Below, one piece after another: positions 26,601-41,600 of a DNA stretch of 64,000 bases (positions are counted from its first letter, which is position 1; each line of letters opens with the position of its first letter). Below the pieces are notes generated by a model that worked only from the letters and a program-made list of their open reading frames with translations, was not told the origin of the DNA and did no database searches. Source of the stretch: Topomyia yanbarensis (lineage: Eukaryota > Arthropoda > Insecta > Diptera > Culicidae). The stretch spans positions 374,022,166-374,086,165 of the forward strand of contig NC_080672.1 of NCBI RefSeq assembly GCF_030247195.1, in the 5' to 3' direction. Position numbers and translations under genes: made by a program.

Positions 26601-29600
26601 CGCTAGGAATTATGAATCAATTCACGTATACGTGAGTAATATTGTGTGATTGTGTGAACTATTTCACCAGCACGGATATTAGATATTATGAACTAATTCA
26701 CACTGGTTGAAAGAATTCATGAATTATCTTCAGCTTCTAGTAGCTCTCGAAAAAATGTTTTGTTTTTGTGAACAACCACGAAAATTTGACATGTTAAAAA
26801 TGTAATAAATCATGAATCAGTTCACGTCGTATAGTCGTACTCTGAATAATGTTTCTAAGTCTATGAATAAAATCAAGAGTCAACCTTTGGTATTATGAAC
26901 AATGCTCATAAAGTTGTGAATTAGCTCACGTACAGAAAATTGATTTGGTAATGACATGGCGGAAACTGTGACTGAAGTTCACAAAATAAAAACAAATATT
27001 ACAACTAATACAGTAATGTTTCGATTATATCACTATGATTTGATTTGCTTGTTTACATAGAGGGTAATGAGCCTATTATTAGGTTTCGGACTATTTCGTT
27101 AAGGGTTTATATATGATGAGGTTGGTCAAAAAGTCGAACGTTTTTATTTTTTTATCTTAAAGTATAGATTCTTAAGAAAGTATCTGAAATTTTTATAGAG
27201 GTATAAGTAGTAGAAGCAAAGTTATAGCGCTATTTATCTTGTTCCTTTAAGTGAAGATAGGGCGTGGCGCGAAACTTTAAACGTGAATAATTTCGAAATC
27301 ATGTTTTACCAAGACGTTGTTGCAATGACTAGGATTGCCGAAATATTCTTCGACCGATTCAATTTTAGTTTTAAATTCTTCGTAACTTATTTGCCGTGTC
27401 CTTAAGGGACCGTCTGGAGGGACCGTTTGGTGTAGTAGGTAAACAAATCGACTTCTTTTTTAAATTGTTAGTTATCCGCAAGAAAATCTAACAAAATAAT
27501 GAGAAAACAAAATACACAAGATATGGTAGGTATGCCTAGATATGCATTTTCTCTTGAATCGATGTGAATACTTTTCTTTTGAAAGGACAACATCAACAAT
27601 TGGTGATGGGACTATTTCTATGGATGTTGAAACAACGAGAACTGAATCGTAATCTCTTCGAATACACTGATTTAAATAGTCAAGATATATGTCCAAAACC
27701 TTAATGTGGCAGATTCCTTTATGTTTAGTTTTGGGTGGTTCAACTATTTTAAGAACCGGTATGTGCTACGTAAGGTGAAGCTGTGTGGGGAAAAATTATC
27801 CACTGATGCCATACCGTTTTACCCAATGCGTTGAACAAAGATAGCAGACGCTGCCAACGGCTTCAAATGGGTAGTGTGATTATAGAAGCATGGCAAAAAT
27901 AAGCCCATTACCCTACTATGATTTATTCTTTTGACTAACTTGACCTTTTCATTACTTTTTGTTTATAGAAATACATGGATTAATGCTTGAATGTAATTTT
28001 TTGGTTTGTTTTGAATATATCACGCTAATATACAGACCGACCGTGATATAATCGAAACATTACTGTAAAAGCGTTACAAAACATATGACTTTTTTCATGG
28101 TCCTGTTTTCGTAACGTAAAACACGTGATTGTCCCCGAATTCTTGGCACTTTATTAACGATTTTGAGCACATTTTTTAACGTTTACAGAATTAGTCAGTT
28201 CACCAAGCCGATGGTAGGTCACGGTTGCAGTCTTTATTTCGCTATATACATGGGACAGTTATGAGTATAACGGCAGTGCATTACGTAGGTGATGATACTG
28301 AACATAGGCAACTTCCGTAAACCTAAGCTGAATTTTGCCTTCAGAAAATATTTCACTTCACAAAGACTTGGTAGAATAGAACAAAATTTGAAGTCAGCGA
28401 CTGCAGTATTTGATTGAAGCAACGCTTTTTCGTTAACTTCACTCAGGACCAGAGCTGCTAATTTTCAACAGATTTGTTTGAACTTGAACTGGATTGTGCC
28501 CTACTATGTTTAATTCGTAGTTGTTAGTTGCATCATACATTCAAACAGCAGAGCTGGTGAATCATTTTCCATTCATTTTCAATTTAATTGTCTCTGTGAA
28601 TATCTTTCTACTTGGGTATTTACTAGATTTTTCAAGCAAAACTACTCTGAACGTACTTCTTACTGTTCATGTATGCTTGAAAATGTCAAGAATGTCAACA
28701 TTTAACCTAAGCTGGCCTCTATACAGCCCAGATGACAGCTTCGGTTGGTGAATGAAAAAGCATGAATTTGACTTAGCATTTGAATTATGGGTGTATTGCA
28801 CTGAAAGTTGGCATTTGAAAATAAAAATTCTCGTCACTGCTCAGGACCGCAAGAATAAATAAAACGTTTCCTTTATTCTTGGGACAATGCACACTAGATA
28901 TCATGCTAGCTATCGTTCATTTTACTCGGTTGTAGCTTTGACTCGGGTAGAAGTAAAAAAGTAGACTGACGTCTCATGTTTTCAGGGTAGGCAGTTGCTC
29001 GATTGGATTCATATTCACAGCAGAAAATGAATTCAAAAGGAAGTAGTTCTCTTTCTAATAGTTTTTTTTCTAGGAAAATCATTCTAAGTGTTGACTGTTG
29101 ATAACACTTCCAGTCTTTGATTACTTGATATCACTCTCTTCTCTCGTATAGAAATGAAAACCTATGTCAGCCTAACTCTCACCGAATTCAACGTGTATCT
29201 TCATTTCGATGAATGATGCCCACTAATTGAACTATTGGAGGCCCGGCAGCTAACCTCATAGCATAGTCATGCTCAACCAAAAAGCCTTCATATATGATTA
29301 ATGGCATTTATAGCTGTTGCTACTGCATAACAAACTTTCGACATGCAATTATCAGCATCCAGCTTGTTTGCAATAAGCAGGTACCAGCTGAATTTTACGG
29401 CACATGGTAGAGTTTCATTTTCGGGGATTTGATCATTAATTATTACTACAAAGGTCAAAGATCAAATCTCCGTTTACATCGCTCTTAAGGTTCAATAGAG
29501 AAAGCTTGGGAAAGCAGTCATGCTGGAAAACGTCTCACACCGTTCCAAAAATCTTCATGAAAATCAATCAGTAATACTGTACCAATACCACGAATACAAT

Positions 29601-32600
29601 TCATTTTCTTGATTTTCTTGAAGATTTTTCCAATCTGCTTTTTTCGTTTGCCAAGATGGCAGCTTATTGAGGCGTTCTCAGTTGAACCTTAATTTTCGTG
29701 GAGCGTACCTTCACAAACTTGACCGTGAATTTTGTACCAGTTTTTTTGGTCCGCTATAAAGTTGGTCATGTTAATGACCAGCACTTCCGAGTTGCAGCGT
29801 AGATCAATCACAGACAACAGGTATTTCACTCCAAGCTTCCCTCTGTCACACAACCCAACATTAGGTAGTTATAGTTCCTATACACGCGTTCAATGAGCAC
29901 GTCCAATACGTATAATCCATCAATACCGAAATACAGTCGGCCAGTTTCTTTACGAATCGCAAACAACGAGCACTCAAGCGTTGTATTGAGCAACGCGAAA
30001 ACTGAGATGGATAGGCCTGCCTGTCTATGAATCGGTTATTTTTACCTGACTTCATTTCACAACTTTGTTCGCTAAGTTTATGTACGTGCAATGATCTCAA
30101 GTGAAGGTGAAACTGTTTGACAGCATGGAGGGGAATCCGCCTGATCTGTGAGATGAGCCGACAATATTTAGCTATAGCCAGACAATAATTTTGTTTTAGA
30201 AAATCATGCACAAAATTAGCGGATAGTTTACGTGGGGATATTCCATTTTTTATCAAATGCGTAAACGTTTCGTTCCTAAACTCAATAAATGCGTTGTTGT
30301 TAAATATATTGTATGAACATGAAAAAGGAAGAGAAACACTGCTAATATTGGTAAGTTAAAAGAACATGCAAGATTGTGGCGTGATGAACATAGAAAGAAT
30401 AATTGACGTTCGTCGCTTAAAATAGAAGCTTTTGTTCAGATACGTGTAAAAGAAATCCCATCAACTATCTTAGGATGTTGTAAATTCATCAAAGTATCGC
30501 CTGAATTCAATCATGTTCGCTTATGACTGACTGAATATTTATTTTCAAATCGCTTAAAAAAATAATATTCACTAATGACGTAACACGTGTGACACTAAAA
30601 TCCTAAAAACAAGCTTGATTCGGTTTCACCTACTGATAACCTGTTTCAGTGGGAATATAATAAAAACAGAGCCGGCATGTAGGTCGATCCAAGAGTGGTA
30701 ATAATCGCCACCGGTAAACACGGACGACTGACCTTCGCGAAGTTTATTAGGGCTGTATCATTGAACTGGTTAATAAACTATGCAGTAACATCGTGCGATC
30801 GAAACGGAGCAAATGGTTCGTATTACTTCGAAAAACGTTCTATTGGAGTCAGAGCAGGTATGTGGGAAATTTTAATCGCATCAGGACTAATTATTTCGAT
30901 ACGCGAATACCAACGTCGATAGGAATCTTCCATAGTTATTATATAAATTTTTAATGTAACTTTTGATTCCAATGAATAATGGATCAACCTTCGGACGTCG
31001 TTATGGTTATTGGCACCGTAAAATATCTACAACGAAGTTGGCATGTCCTTCTGAGCTCTCATAACATATCCAACAATAAGGAAGCGAATGGTTTCTGTTT
31101 TAGTTGATTAATGGAATGTTCATTCGCCTTGAATCATTTAAGAAACATCACATCGAAATAAAGAAGGAAGGTAGATAGGGTTAAAGTGTAATTGAAATGG
31201 TAGTAAATATTTACGCTAGAATATTGGGTGAAGGTGAACAACTTTTTCTCTGAGCCATCTCAGCCAACGACCTGCAGTCGCCACTTCACTGCTGCGCTTT
31301 AGCAGTTATTACTGCAGCAGACCAGACGTCAAATTTGTGACACGCTGAATAACGTCATCGGTTATGTTGTATCGGTGTGTAAATATGTATATACGGCTTG
31401 AATGCTTCAAAACAAACCGGATCGCTCCCTTCGCAGATATAGAAAACATCATTCGACGAGAGAAAATCCGAGCTTGCCGGCACGTGGCGATGTTATGGAT
31501 AACTACGAGCACCGCGCCGAGCCAGCTGTTCTGAAACCTGTTACCGAGGCTTTGGGAAGCCATGAGTTATCTTCACCCCGGCGCGACGGTGGCATTGCAC
31601 TTCGATTCGAAATAGACACACAGGTCTACCCGGTGACTGACTAACGGCGACGGCTGAATCGTTTTTTTTTTCTATTGCCAGAGTTTAGTTTCCATGCTGC
31701 AAAACTAGTCTACCATACATCGCTGCAAATGGAATTTCGTTCACGGTCTCAACCCGACTGCAAGTTTGAAGATCAAGCGATTTTCTCTACAGCTGTAATA
31801 GGAAAATTGCATGTCTACGTCCTACTCGAGCTAGAATGTCAACTATCAAGGCTGCAGATCGAACTTGGGCAAGGTTTTGCCCATTATCACACGCGTCGAT
31901 TCTTGGGGCTCAATTTCAACTGATATAATTTGATTATTTCCTATGAACAATAAGCTGAAACAATTATACAAATTGCTGAGCTAGTGTTCGTTGACATTTT
32001 TATTAAATGCCTTGCTGATGTGGAAAATATCAACTAAGCAAAGCGTTGGTATCACATCCACTGCGGAACTTGATCTTCGATTTCGACAGACTTCATAGTC
32101 GATTCTTAGTGGACTATACAATTGCAGGCCTTCTGACAAAACTGGCGTTTTTGCTTGAAGATGAAGCTGGCCCAGTTTCGATATATGAGACATTTTGAAA
32201 GCAGTTGGAACTGACTTAAAACGAAAATCTCATGGGACTCGAACATATTTACATTTATACTAAAATCAATATTTCTTGGTCAAGAATTTTGCGTTTCGAC
32301 TTTGTCTCTTCAAGACAGTGGCCCTTGGCTAAGGCACACGGAAATACTTGTTCCCAAAATTGTGAATAAAGTGCCACGTATTCTGGACCAATCACGTTTT
32401 TACGTTACGAAAGCAGTATGTTGAATGTTTCGGTTTCCGCCATACCCAAATAACCATAAGCATAAGGCCATTGCACAATATGTATTGGCAATACATTTGC
32501 ACTAATGTTGCATTGAAACTCAATTATAACATAACAATGCAATCAAGCTCTATATTAGCTTCTTAAATACATACATGCACAGCCGAAATATAGCATTATC

Positions 32601-35600
32601 GCTTGCTTTGTATACGTATATAAAGCTGATATAAGGCGTATATGCTTCAACGATCTTTAAAGCATGTAAATTTTACAAGGGCATTTAGTGCAACTATATA
32701 GCAAATATAAAGCCGATATTATGCTAACATGATGCTGTGGGCTCCTCTTGAAGATTATATTCGGCATATTTCGTTTCATTCGAATATATGCAATATAGCC
32801 TAGACAGCAAAAGCTGCGCACTTGCCGTGAAGGACGAGGCAAGGTACTTCTGTTCGAGACTTACTAAAGTTAATTTTCATAAAACATTATTAATATTGTG
32901 TGAGAACGAAATCCCAACAATGCCTTACAATGCATTAGAAGAGAGTTAATTACGGTTCCAAACAATATTTTTATAATTTTCCTTTTTGTTCAGCATACCG
33001 AAAAGAAAACATAAAAAATCGTTGCAAAACCACATTGCGGAAAATGACAGCCAATTCAAGCTTTCTAATAGCATGCCATTTGTGCATTAAAGCTATGTGA
33101 TTGTATTAACCCTTTCATGCCCAACTTTTATCTAATGCATTTAGGTTTTCAAATTTCCTTTTCCTTGAAAAGGGTGGGATCAAGAAACACAAAAAGCCTA
33201 TTTTCATTAAGATAGGTGCTTCCTCGGTAGTGCTAGAAGCTGGTCAATTTTTACCTTCTAATACTCCATACAATTCTCCTAGAATAATAACAATAGTCCA
33301 ATTACGTGATGTCAGTATTTTTTCAAAAACTAAAACATCGAAAAACCAACACAAAACTCGTGTTCAGCATTAATTTTTACGTAAGAAAATACTCACTTAA
33401 CATTTTTGACATTGATTGAATGTACTGTACTGTACTTGCCAGCAAAATTGTATGGATGTTAGGCAACACACCATCCTGGGTAATGGTGACGCCGGAGAGA
33501 AATTTGTTCAGCTCTTCGTCATTTCGAACGGCCAACTGCAACTGACGGGGGATAATTCTGGTCTTTATGTTTCCACCGGCTGCGTTTCCTTCCAGCTCCA
33601 ATATTTCGAGATATTCTATTACGGCCACAAGCTATAGGTAGGTGCTCCGGTATAGTAGCCCTTTCTCAGCACATGGTGAATTTGGCTGACAGGAAACTGG
33701 AGACCGATACAAAACGAGCGGGATTTTCGTTTTCCCTTCACCTTTGCTCCTTTACCGTATCCTGACATAGTGAGCGTATGTGTGGTGTAGCCAGCATGAA
33801 TGTAACACACGAATGGTGCCGCACTCGTGTACGACCCCCGGTACTGTACTCGGTTCAGTTTACGTTCGAAGACAAATTTGTCTGTTTACAGTTTACTTCC
33901 ATCATCAAAGAGAGGGAGCTTCGAATAAACACTGTTCAAGATTTATGACTCCGTGCATGTAATTAGCGGTATCAAATTAAGAGAAAATTGAGTCAAATGA
34001 TTTAAAATTGATTTCTTCTGCATGTGTGTATGCTAATTTCGACCTGCCGGAAATAAAAATAATGGCTGGTGAAGGAAAAGATGTTCAAATTTAATTCTTG
34101 GTTGATGGTTTGATAGCGCTGATAAGTGCCAATTTGTTTTCCAAACAAAATGTTCTCTTGGTGGGGGATTTATGGCCTCTTTACTAGCATGTAGCTGGTC
34201 AAACTAATTATTACAGTCAGTCCACGGAGCCGGCTGAACCCTAGTAATCACGTTCTCTCCCGATTTTGATATGTAGATTCCGGCTTTCCAACAAGATTAA
34301 CTTATAGAAACCGACCAAAATCCAATTCTTTCGTTTGAAGATATGCGGCTAGGGTGCATATATTTAACGGGAATGAATTACGAAGGAGCTTCGGTCGGGT
34401 GTTTTAAAATCGTTTTTCTTCATATGTATGCAGCATTTTACCCATTGGAAATGAAAATAATCGTTGGCGAAAGAAAACATTTCCAAATTTAATTTTTTGA
34501 GTAGTTTGATAGCGCTGATAAGGGCTAATTTGTTTGACAAAGAAAGTATTCTTCGAGTGGGAGATTTTTTTTTCCAATTGGCCCTGCTTACTAGCATGAA
34601 GCTGATAAAACTAATCCACGGAGACGAGTCCTAATAATCCTTCTCTGCCGGTGTTGATATATAGTATCCGGAAATCTGACAAGATTGGTTCACTTGCTGA
34701 AATCGACTGAAATCACAATTCTCTCTGTTCAAGATTTGCAACTCGGTGCATAAAATTAGCGGAAACCAATTACGAACGAGCTTCGGTCAGATGCTTTAAA
34801 ATCGGTTTTTCGTTTGTGCATGCTACCTTTCACTCATCGAAAACAAAAATGATGGCCACTGCAAGTAGCACGTAACGACAAAAACTGATTCATCCGCCAG
34901 CCGTGTAGATCTCACAAATTCAGTTCGGTTTCTCATCTTGCTCAATTCAGAAGCTAAAAATCGCCCCGCTGCTATAGCAGGGCAGGTAATCTAATTTGCC
35001 CGTGCGCCACTTTGTGTAGTTGAAAAAGCAAAATTCGATTCCAATCACCTAGTGTGTGAAACGTGAACAATGAGTGGTAATGCCAAGCCAGTTTGAAGAA
35101 TATGAAGCTCAACATAGCAGAAATTAAAACTGTGCAATTCCACCATTTACGTCATGAGGTACTGATTACGTCCAAAAACGTTAACCAAGCAGTATCATTT
35201 GCTACGCAGAACAACTTGAGACACGTTGTCGATTGTAATGACATTTTGTACAGCATCCCAACATACATGGACCGTGGCACTATTGAAGCTAAGCTGCATG
35301 ACTTAGCATCACGTATTAATCGCGCTGCTATCAAACAACTCATGTCAAAATACGGTGAAGTGGAAAACGTTACGGAAGATACTTGCAGAAACTTCTTCTC
35401 AGGTCTCCGCAGCGGAGTTCGTGTCGTGAGAACGCGGCCGACAAAACCCATCCCCTCATATCTGACCATTCAATGCAAATCACAAGGTGTTACATTTAAT
35501 CAGCGAACTATGGTCACGCACCTAGGGCAGATTCCTATACGCTCTAGTTCTGTGATCAAACGCTGCATTACGGAGATCGGAGCACTAGATATCAAATTAC

Positions 35601-38600
35601 AGCCGTTTGCAGCGCGTTGGTTCTTCCACGAATGAAGTTAACACAAAAGTTTAAACGCAATTATCTCGAAATGAAGTTTGTTGCGATGAACGTGATATCT
35701 CAAAAACTATTCATCCGATTTTCAAAAACATAAAAAATTGAATTGTTTGTATTTACATTCTCGTGTGCTTGATCGGTGCCTTTTTCATCGAAATTTTTTC
35801 AATTCTTTACAATGATTTTTTGTTTAAACTTTTGAGCACCACAAAACTCTATTTTTGGTCAACAAGTTTTTCTCACAAAAAAAAATTATGGGAAACCGAT
35901 CCGTTCAAGTAAACAAAAACACAATTTGTTTCAATAATTTTTTTTGTTTCGATTATAGAGTTTTTAACCTTAAGGTCATTCGCCTCTTCGGGTTAGAAAA
36001 ATCTCTTATGAAAAATTTCCTTATGTGCGGGGTCGGGACCCGAACCCAGGTGCGCTGCGTACAAGGCAATCGATTTACCAACTACGCTACGCCCACCCCT
36101 AATAATAATCTTTTTAGTTTTTGTATTTTAGTTGAGCGATTCGGTTTGGAGATCGTTCAAAGCAAACCTTTGCCAAAAAACACCATTCGGGAAATGGGCC
36201 ATAACTCCGGCAACCTTGAATATTTTTCGCATTTTCAAATAAAATTTGCAAAAAACACTTTAAAAAGTCACGAACTTAGCTTACTTTTTCGCGCTGCGAC
36301 TTACTTCGTTGGTCCAGAACAAGTTCTACCACTATCGATATGTTGGATAAAGCACAAGACTCTCTCTTGGGCTGCATCCAAACATACCAACCAATGCATT
36401 GGCGTAGCTTGAAAACATGCGTTCGATCAAAAAAATTTCTGTCGCATGTGTGTCCGAAAATTTCAAAGAATTTGTTGCATTTTTCCAAGCACAATTGTAG
36501 TATGCCAGTCAGGGCACTGACTGGATATTGAAAACTCAATTATCACATGGCTACTATTCAGGGTGCTGAGTATTATTCGTGTGATCTTTGTGAATCCGAT
36601 TACGGAACTTCATATCATTTGATATGTAACTGCTTTACATTAATGCAATTGCTAATGCGGATTTTTGATTCTCCATACATAGATGACCTATGTACAGAGA
36701 GTTGAAGCTCAAGGATATGCTATTGTTCCCAACCCAGTGTGGTAAAGAACTTGAATGACAATATCTCTTCGGGGGTGTTTTCTTTCTGTTACCTCAATAT
36801 TCTCTTGGAGGTGTTGATATATCCGTTCATCGAGAAGTGTCGTTTATTCCCTTGGGAGTGAAGATTATGCCTCCTTACTTCCTACGGTATATAAAACTTG
36901 TGCTGGACAGTGAGGAACAGCAGTCCCGGAAGCTGTCAGAAGTCCGCCTTGACGTAACTCTCTTCATCCTTGGCTTCTTCTGGGTGTGCAGTTTCCGGGT
37001 CCGTTCCTTTCCCACTGTATTTTGCAGTTCGTCACGATTTGGAGCCTTCTGAACTTTGTACATATGTAGTCCCTCTCGGTCCATGACTCTCTGAGCGAAA
37101 GACTTGGACAGATTCAACATTTTGGCCACATCCCTTACCAAAGCATTGGGATTCCGCGTAAAAGTTTTCACTAGACGCTTGTAATCCTGATCACTAATAG
37201 AAGATCCATTCTGACCGCATTTCTCCTTCCGTTCGACGCTCAGAGTTTAGTATTAATTTTACGATTAATAATACGACTCACCGTTGACTGCACGATCCCG
37301 AGTTGTTTTCCGATGTACCGATGAGAGAGTAGAGGGTTTTCCAAGTGTTTACGCAAAATCATTTCGTGACGTTGCTTTTCGAGAGAAGCCATTTTCTCCA
37401 GTTTTCGAAAAACTGACAGCGATGAAAATACAGTGTAAACTAGGCCCAATGGGTTATTTTCTACAGCGTTTTTTTCCGTGATGCAATTTGATGTGGGACA
37501 CCCTTTATCAGAAGACAGAAGTTGGTTTCATTGAACATTTAAAGCGTTGGGAAAAACTTTATATTATTGTATTATTGGGTCGGAGTGTGTGAGAAGAGAT
37601 GGCTAAACGCAAATCCCATTTGGATGCCCTTGCTTTTTTCTCAAAATGGAAAAATATCTTCTGGAATGGTGAAATGTTTGCAATGATTCAAAGATAGATA
37701 GAATGGTGTGATTTTTTTCGTTAACGCGCACTGGCTTCGTTTCTATTTTTGCGAATTTACTAGAAAGCTGGATTGTAACGGCTACTTCCGCAGGGCCTGA
37801 AAGTAAGCTTTCGAATACATGGGATATGTTAATGGTGTACACGGTTTCGCACTGAATGGGGTATTATATCATTCTGATTCGCATATTATGTCTGTTGAAA
37901 AAGCAGTGCTTTCAAACTGTTAACAACGATAGAAACACATTTGAAATAATTGAAAAACATGATTTATGCATAATTTATTTATCAGAAAATAACGCTTTTA
38001 TTCATTATGCTTTTTCTGATTACGCGTATTGTGACTCCCGTTACAGTTAGAACTTAAACCAAAACAATCATCACGCAATCGTTGTTTCATTCATGTCATA
38101 CACGCAGAATTTTATTTATGCATCGATAGCATACTTTTCTATCTACCTCTCGTTTCTTCTGCTGTAAATTTTATGCATTGGACATATTCCGTCTATCCAC
38201 CCATTGAATGCTTACTGGAAGTACATGCATGAAAATGCAAAAAAACCACAGTGGAAGAAAAAAGACGGAAATAGAAAGTATGCAAACTATGCATATTTTT
38301 GTTTCTCAGTGTACAGTCTGATTCATGTGTGGTTGTATAAGTGAGACAGCTTAGATTAAATTTTATTGGACCTTGAGAGGTTGAGGCTAAATTTTCTGTA
38401 GGCTTACATTGCTTACGCAATATTTCTATATGCGATTCATAGAGTTCTATGCAAATCATTTAACACACACTAATTGGGGGTTTGTTTTCCTCCAGCTGTC
38501 ATATATAAAACTGTTAGCCAATTTAAACATTTGAAATAGCTCGCGTAAAGTATTTATAATAGTGTTGAAATGCTCTATGACACTGTAAAACTTATTACGG

Positions 38601-41600
38601 ACACGTACAATACCGGTTGGTCAAGCTCCATGATGAAAATAATCCGACCGAAAAGCTATTTTCGATTTGGTTTCCTCCACCTATGACAGGTGGAGGAAAA
38701 CAAATCGTTGAACACACTAATACAGTTACACATTGTCAAGTACTCTATAGAGGCCAAATGACTCGATCAATTTTTGACAACTCGATTGACAACAAAGCGA
38801 CAGCGACTATTCAGGCAACTTCTTGACTGAATGAATAGTTTAACCAACCGTGTTCATCTAGAGAGTAAATGTACAACCTTAACATGTTTTAACCGTACTA
38901 CATGAGATCACGACAAGAATAAATAAAGTTTGCGTTTAATCAGTTCTCTTTGAATCTTCACTTGTAACACACGCACCTCACATTAACTAGTCAACACAAT
39001 GCGTCAATTGTTCTATTGTTCATATTAATGTGGTGTGATCTGATCTGAAATTCAAGGCCAGCCACTTCGATTGTGGAGTGATTTTCGTTGAAGGAAAAAT
39101 ATTCTGATTCCTAGCGGTTAATAACTGTACATAAAAAAAAATCAAAGAATCATTATGGCGACTAAGAAGACGAAGAGCAAATAAACACCAGTCCCATTAA
39201 AAAGATGATTTCTAAGACACTTTCCGATGGTGACGAACACCTCGGTGCTGTTAAGCCATTGCGTTGCACCGTGTTAAATAAACGAGATGATTATAATTTG
39301 TTTGTAGAAAGTTATATTCGTATCGATTGTTATTGCATCCTAGGAAGGTGCCCTGTCCATACTTGTAGAGTAAATAGATATGGTTGAGATTCATATTTTA
39401 CAACTCGACTCATTTTATTGTATCAAAGCCTAGTTCGACCCGAACTCAACATATATATTTTTTCATAAAACCTGAACCCGATTTATTCGAATTCACCGAA
39501 TACGAGCGAAACCAGGAGGTTCTACAAAATTATTTTATAATGGAAAACTTTTAAAATAATTTCCCATCAGCGGCTACATTAAACTATGTCTCTTAAGGAT
39601 TTATTATTTTTTTAAAAATACAAATCATGGACAATATTCCTTTGTTATAAAAATCATCACAATTTGAATCCCTAAACCAGAGCAAAATCTAGATATATGA
39701 CTTAAGGTTCGTTGTCACATACAAAATTTTGAATAAATTATAAACAGGTGTCGAATAATCGTGCCAGTATGCAGGCACGCTCATATATTTATGAGTATCA
39801 ACGTCGTGGATCTTTACATTCAGTTTATCAATGTATTGTGATGCTGCAAGAATTGATTTGATTTTGTTATTATTAGAGATTCTATTTTCTTACAGTTTTT
39901 AGTTATAAAAATGCATCGTTTTCATTAAATCAAAAGTTTTTTTCAATGTACATACTTTTGAAACCCGATTATTTTTATTGTTTTCATCATACATTAAAAA
40001 GATTTTTGACAAATGACAGTCTCGTGCAGTTTTCAGTGCCCTATAAATAATAATGATTGGAACTATTAACATATCTTATACCAAAACGATTACGGAAAAT
40101 ACGATTACCATAGTTTGATCTGTTTAAGTTACTGTACAGCGTACAAATACTTTGCAAAGCATTCCTGATGCTTTTTGATGAGATAAACACACCTCATCTG
40201 TTCATTTCAAATCTTCGAGTAGTTTGAGCATAACATTGCATACGGCATTAATAGCACTGTTAGGCTTGTGTAAAGGGCGAACACGGAATTATTGCAGCAC
40301 AATCAATCTACTACCAACAACCGGTAGGTAAGGTGTAAACATGTATTGAACACAGTTTGTATAAATAAAAGGTAGTTTGGAACAATTCTCGACACTTTCA
40401 CTAAACGCCAAGCATCAGAGCTTCTGCCTGATTCGTATTGCTGATTCAATGCCAACCGATCCGTGACCCTTTCTAGTATTCTTGAGGCGGCGGAATTACA
40501 AAAGTTGATTTGTTTCTGTCCCAGCAGGAAAAAGTCCAGTTTTTTCGTGCTCACTCTTTAGTCACGCGCTGGATAGGCATTTTCACTTTCAGCGACTGAC
40601 TAATATTCCGTTACTCGCTATAATTTGCACTTAATGTATTCGCTTTAATACGATCATATACTGCTTAAAATACCCAGAAGCAATTTGCTCCGTTTCTTTT
40701 CATCATCCCCGTTTAGCCGATCTGGATGCCGTGCAAATGTGTTATTGTATTCTAATAAAATAAATTATACTCTCAATATCCGGAAGCGGTGGCTGAATTG
40801 AGTGATCAAGCAAAATTTCGACCGAAACGGACGTTCGAGGAAAATTGTAAATCAAGCGATAAACGATCGGACAGATAGCCTTGGTTGGATAGTAAGATCA
40901 TTACACAACACAATTCTCGTGCCACGATTCTACCGGTAGCTACTGCTTAGATATGTGAGAAACCGCAACTTGTCTACACCCTGAAGTCACGGCCACAGCT
41001 GGCGTTTGTTGCTTAATTTGCAGCGGAAAGCGCAGGTGCAGAATTTCCCAAGTTGCCTTCTCATATGTGCGAGTGTGAAAAATACTCTTTAACAGCACTG
41101 CGCACTTAACTTGCCAAAGAGAGCGCATCTACCATAAGCCGTATGTATCAGATTGGGGAAAACTTCGAGCTTATATTTTTTTCTTCTACTCGCGCACATG
41201 CCGGTCAACCTTCTGCCATCAGTTCATGGATTCTCGGAAGCTAACACTTTACTTCTGCCGGTGCATGTCGCATAGAACTCAACGAGCCGTGTCGTTGCAG
41301 TTGAAATGTGATCATCTCTGCTGAATTGTGTTTCGTGACATGAACTGTCGGCGCTATCCAAAATTCAGGAAAAAATCATTCTACATTTACGCCGTAAAAC
41401 ATGAAACACACACGGTTTTATTGCATGCGTTTTACGGGCAAATTAGCTCTGGTCTGTCACGAATGGCCTTGTCCAATGGGCAATAAAACATGTTTGATCG
41501 AAATCTGTGTATGTTTGAGCATTTTCAAGCAAAGCTGTTGTTTCGATAAACTCTGAGAATTGTTTAATGTTCTAAATGTCCTGATTGAGAGATGATAACG

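Noticed and set aside
25300..26960. CRISPR-like array
   Set aside because: Repeat units are long, diverged and without unique spacers, and the genome is eukaryotic; it is a satellite.
29861..30256. 131-codon minus-strand open frame
   Set aside because: No domain, no splice context, and an open frame of this length is expected about once by chance in 64 kb at this base composition.
33109..33130. Second large TTAA MITE starting ttaaccctttcatgccc
   Set aside because: No matching inverted end could be found downstream.
36029..36100. Functional tRNA-Thr (TGT)
   Set aside because: Stem mismatches and the attached body and tail show it is the head of a SINE.
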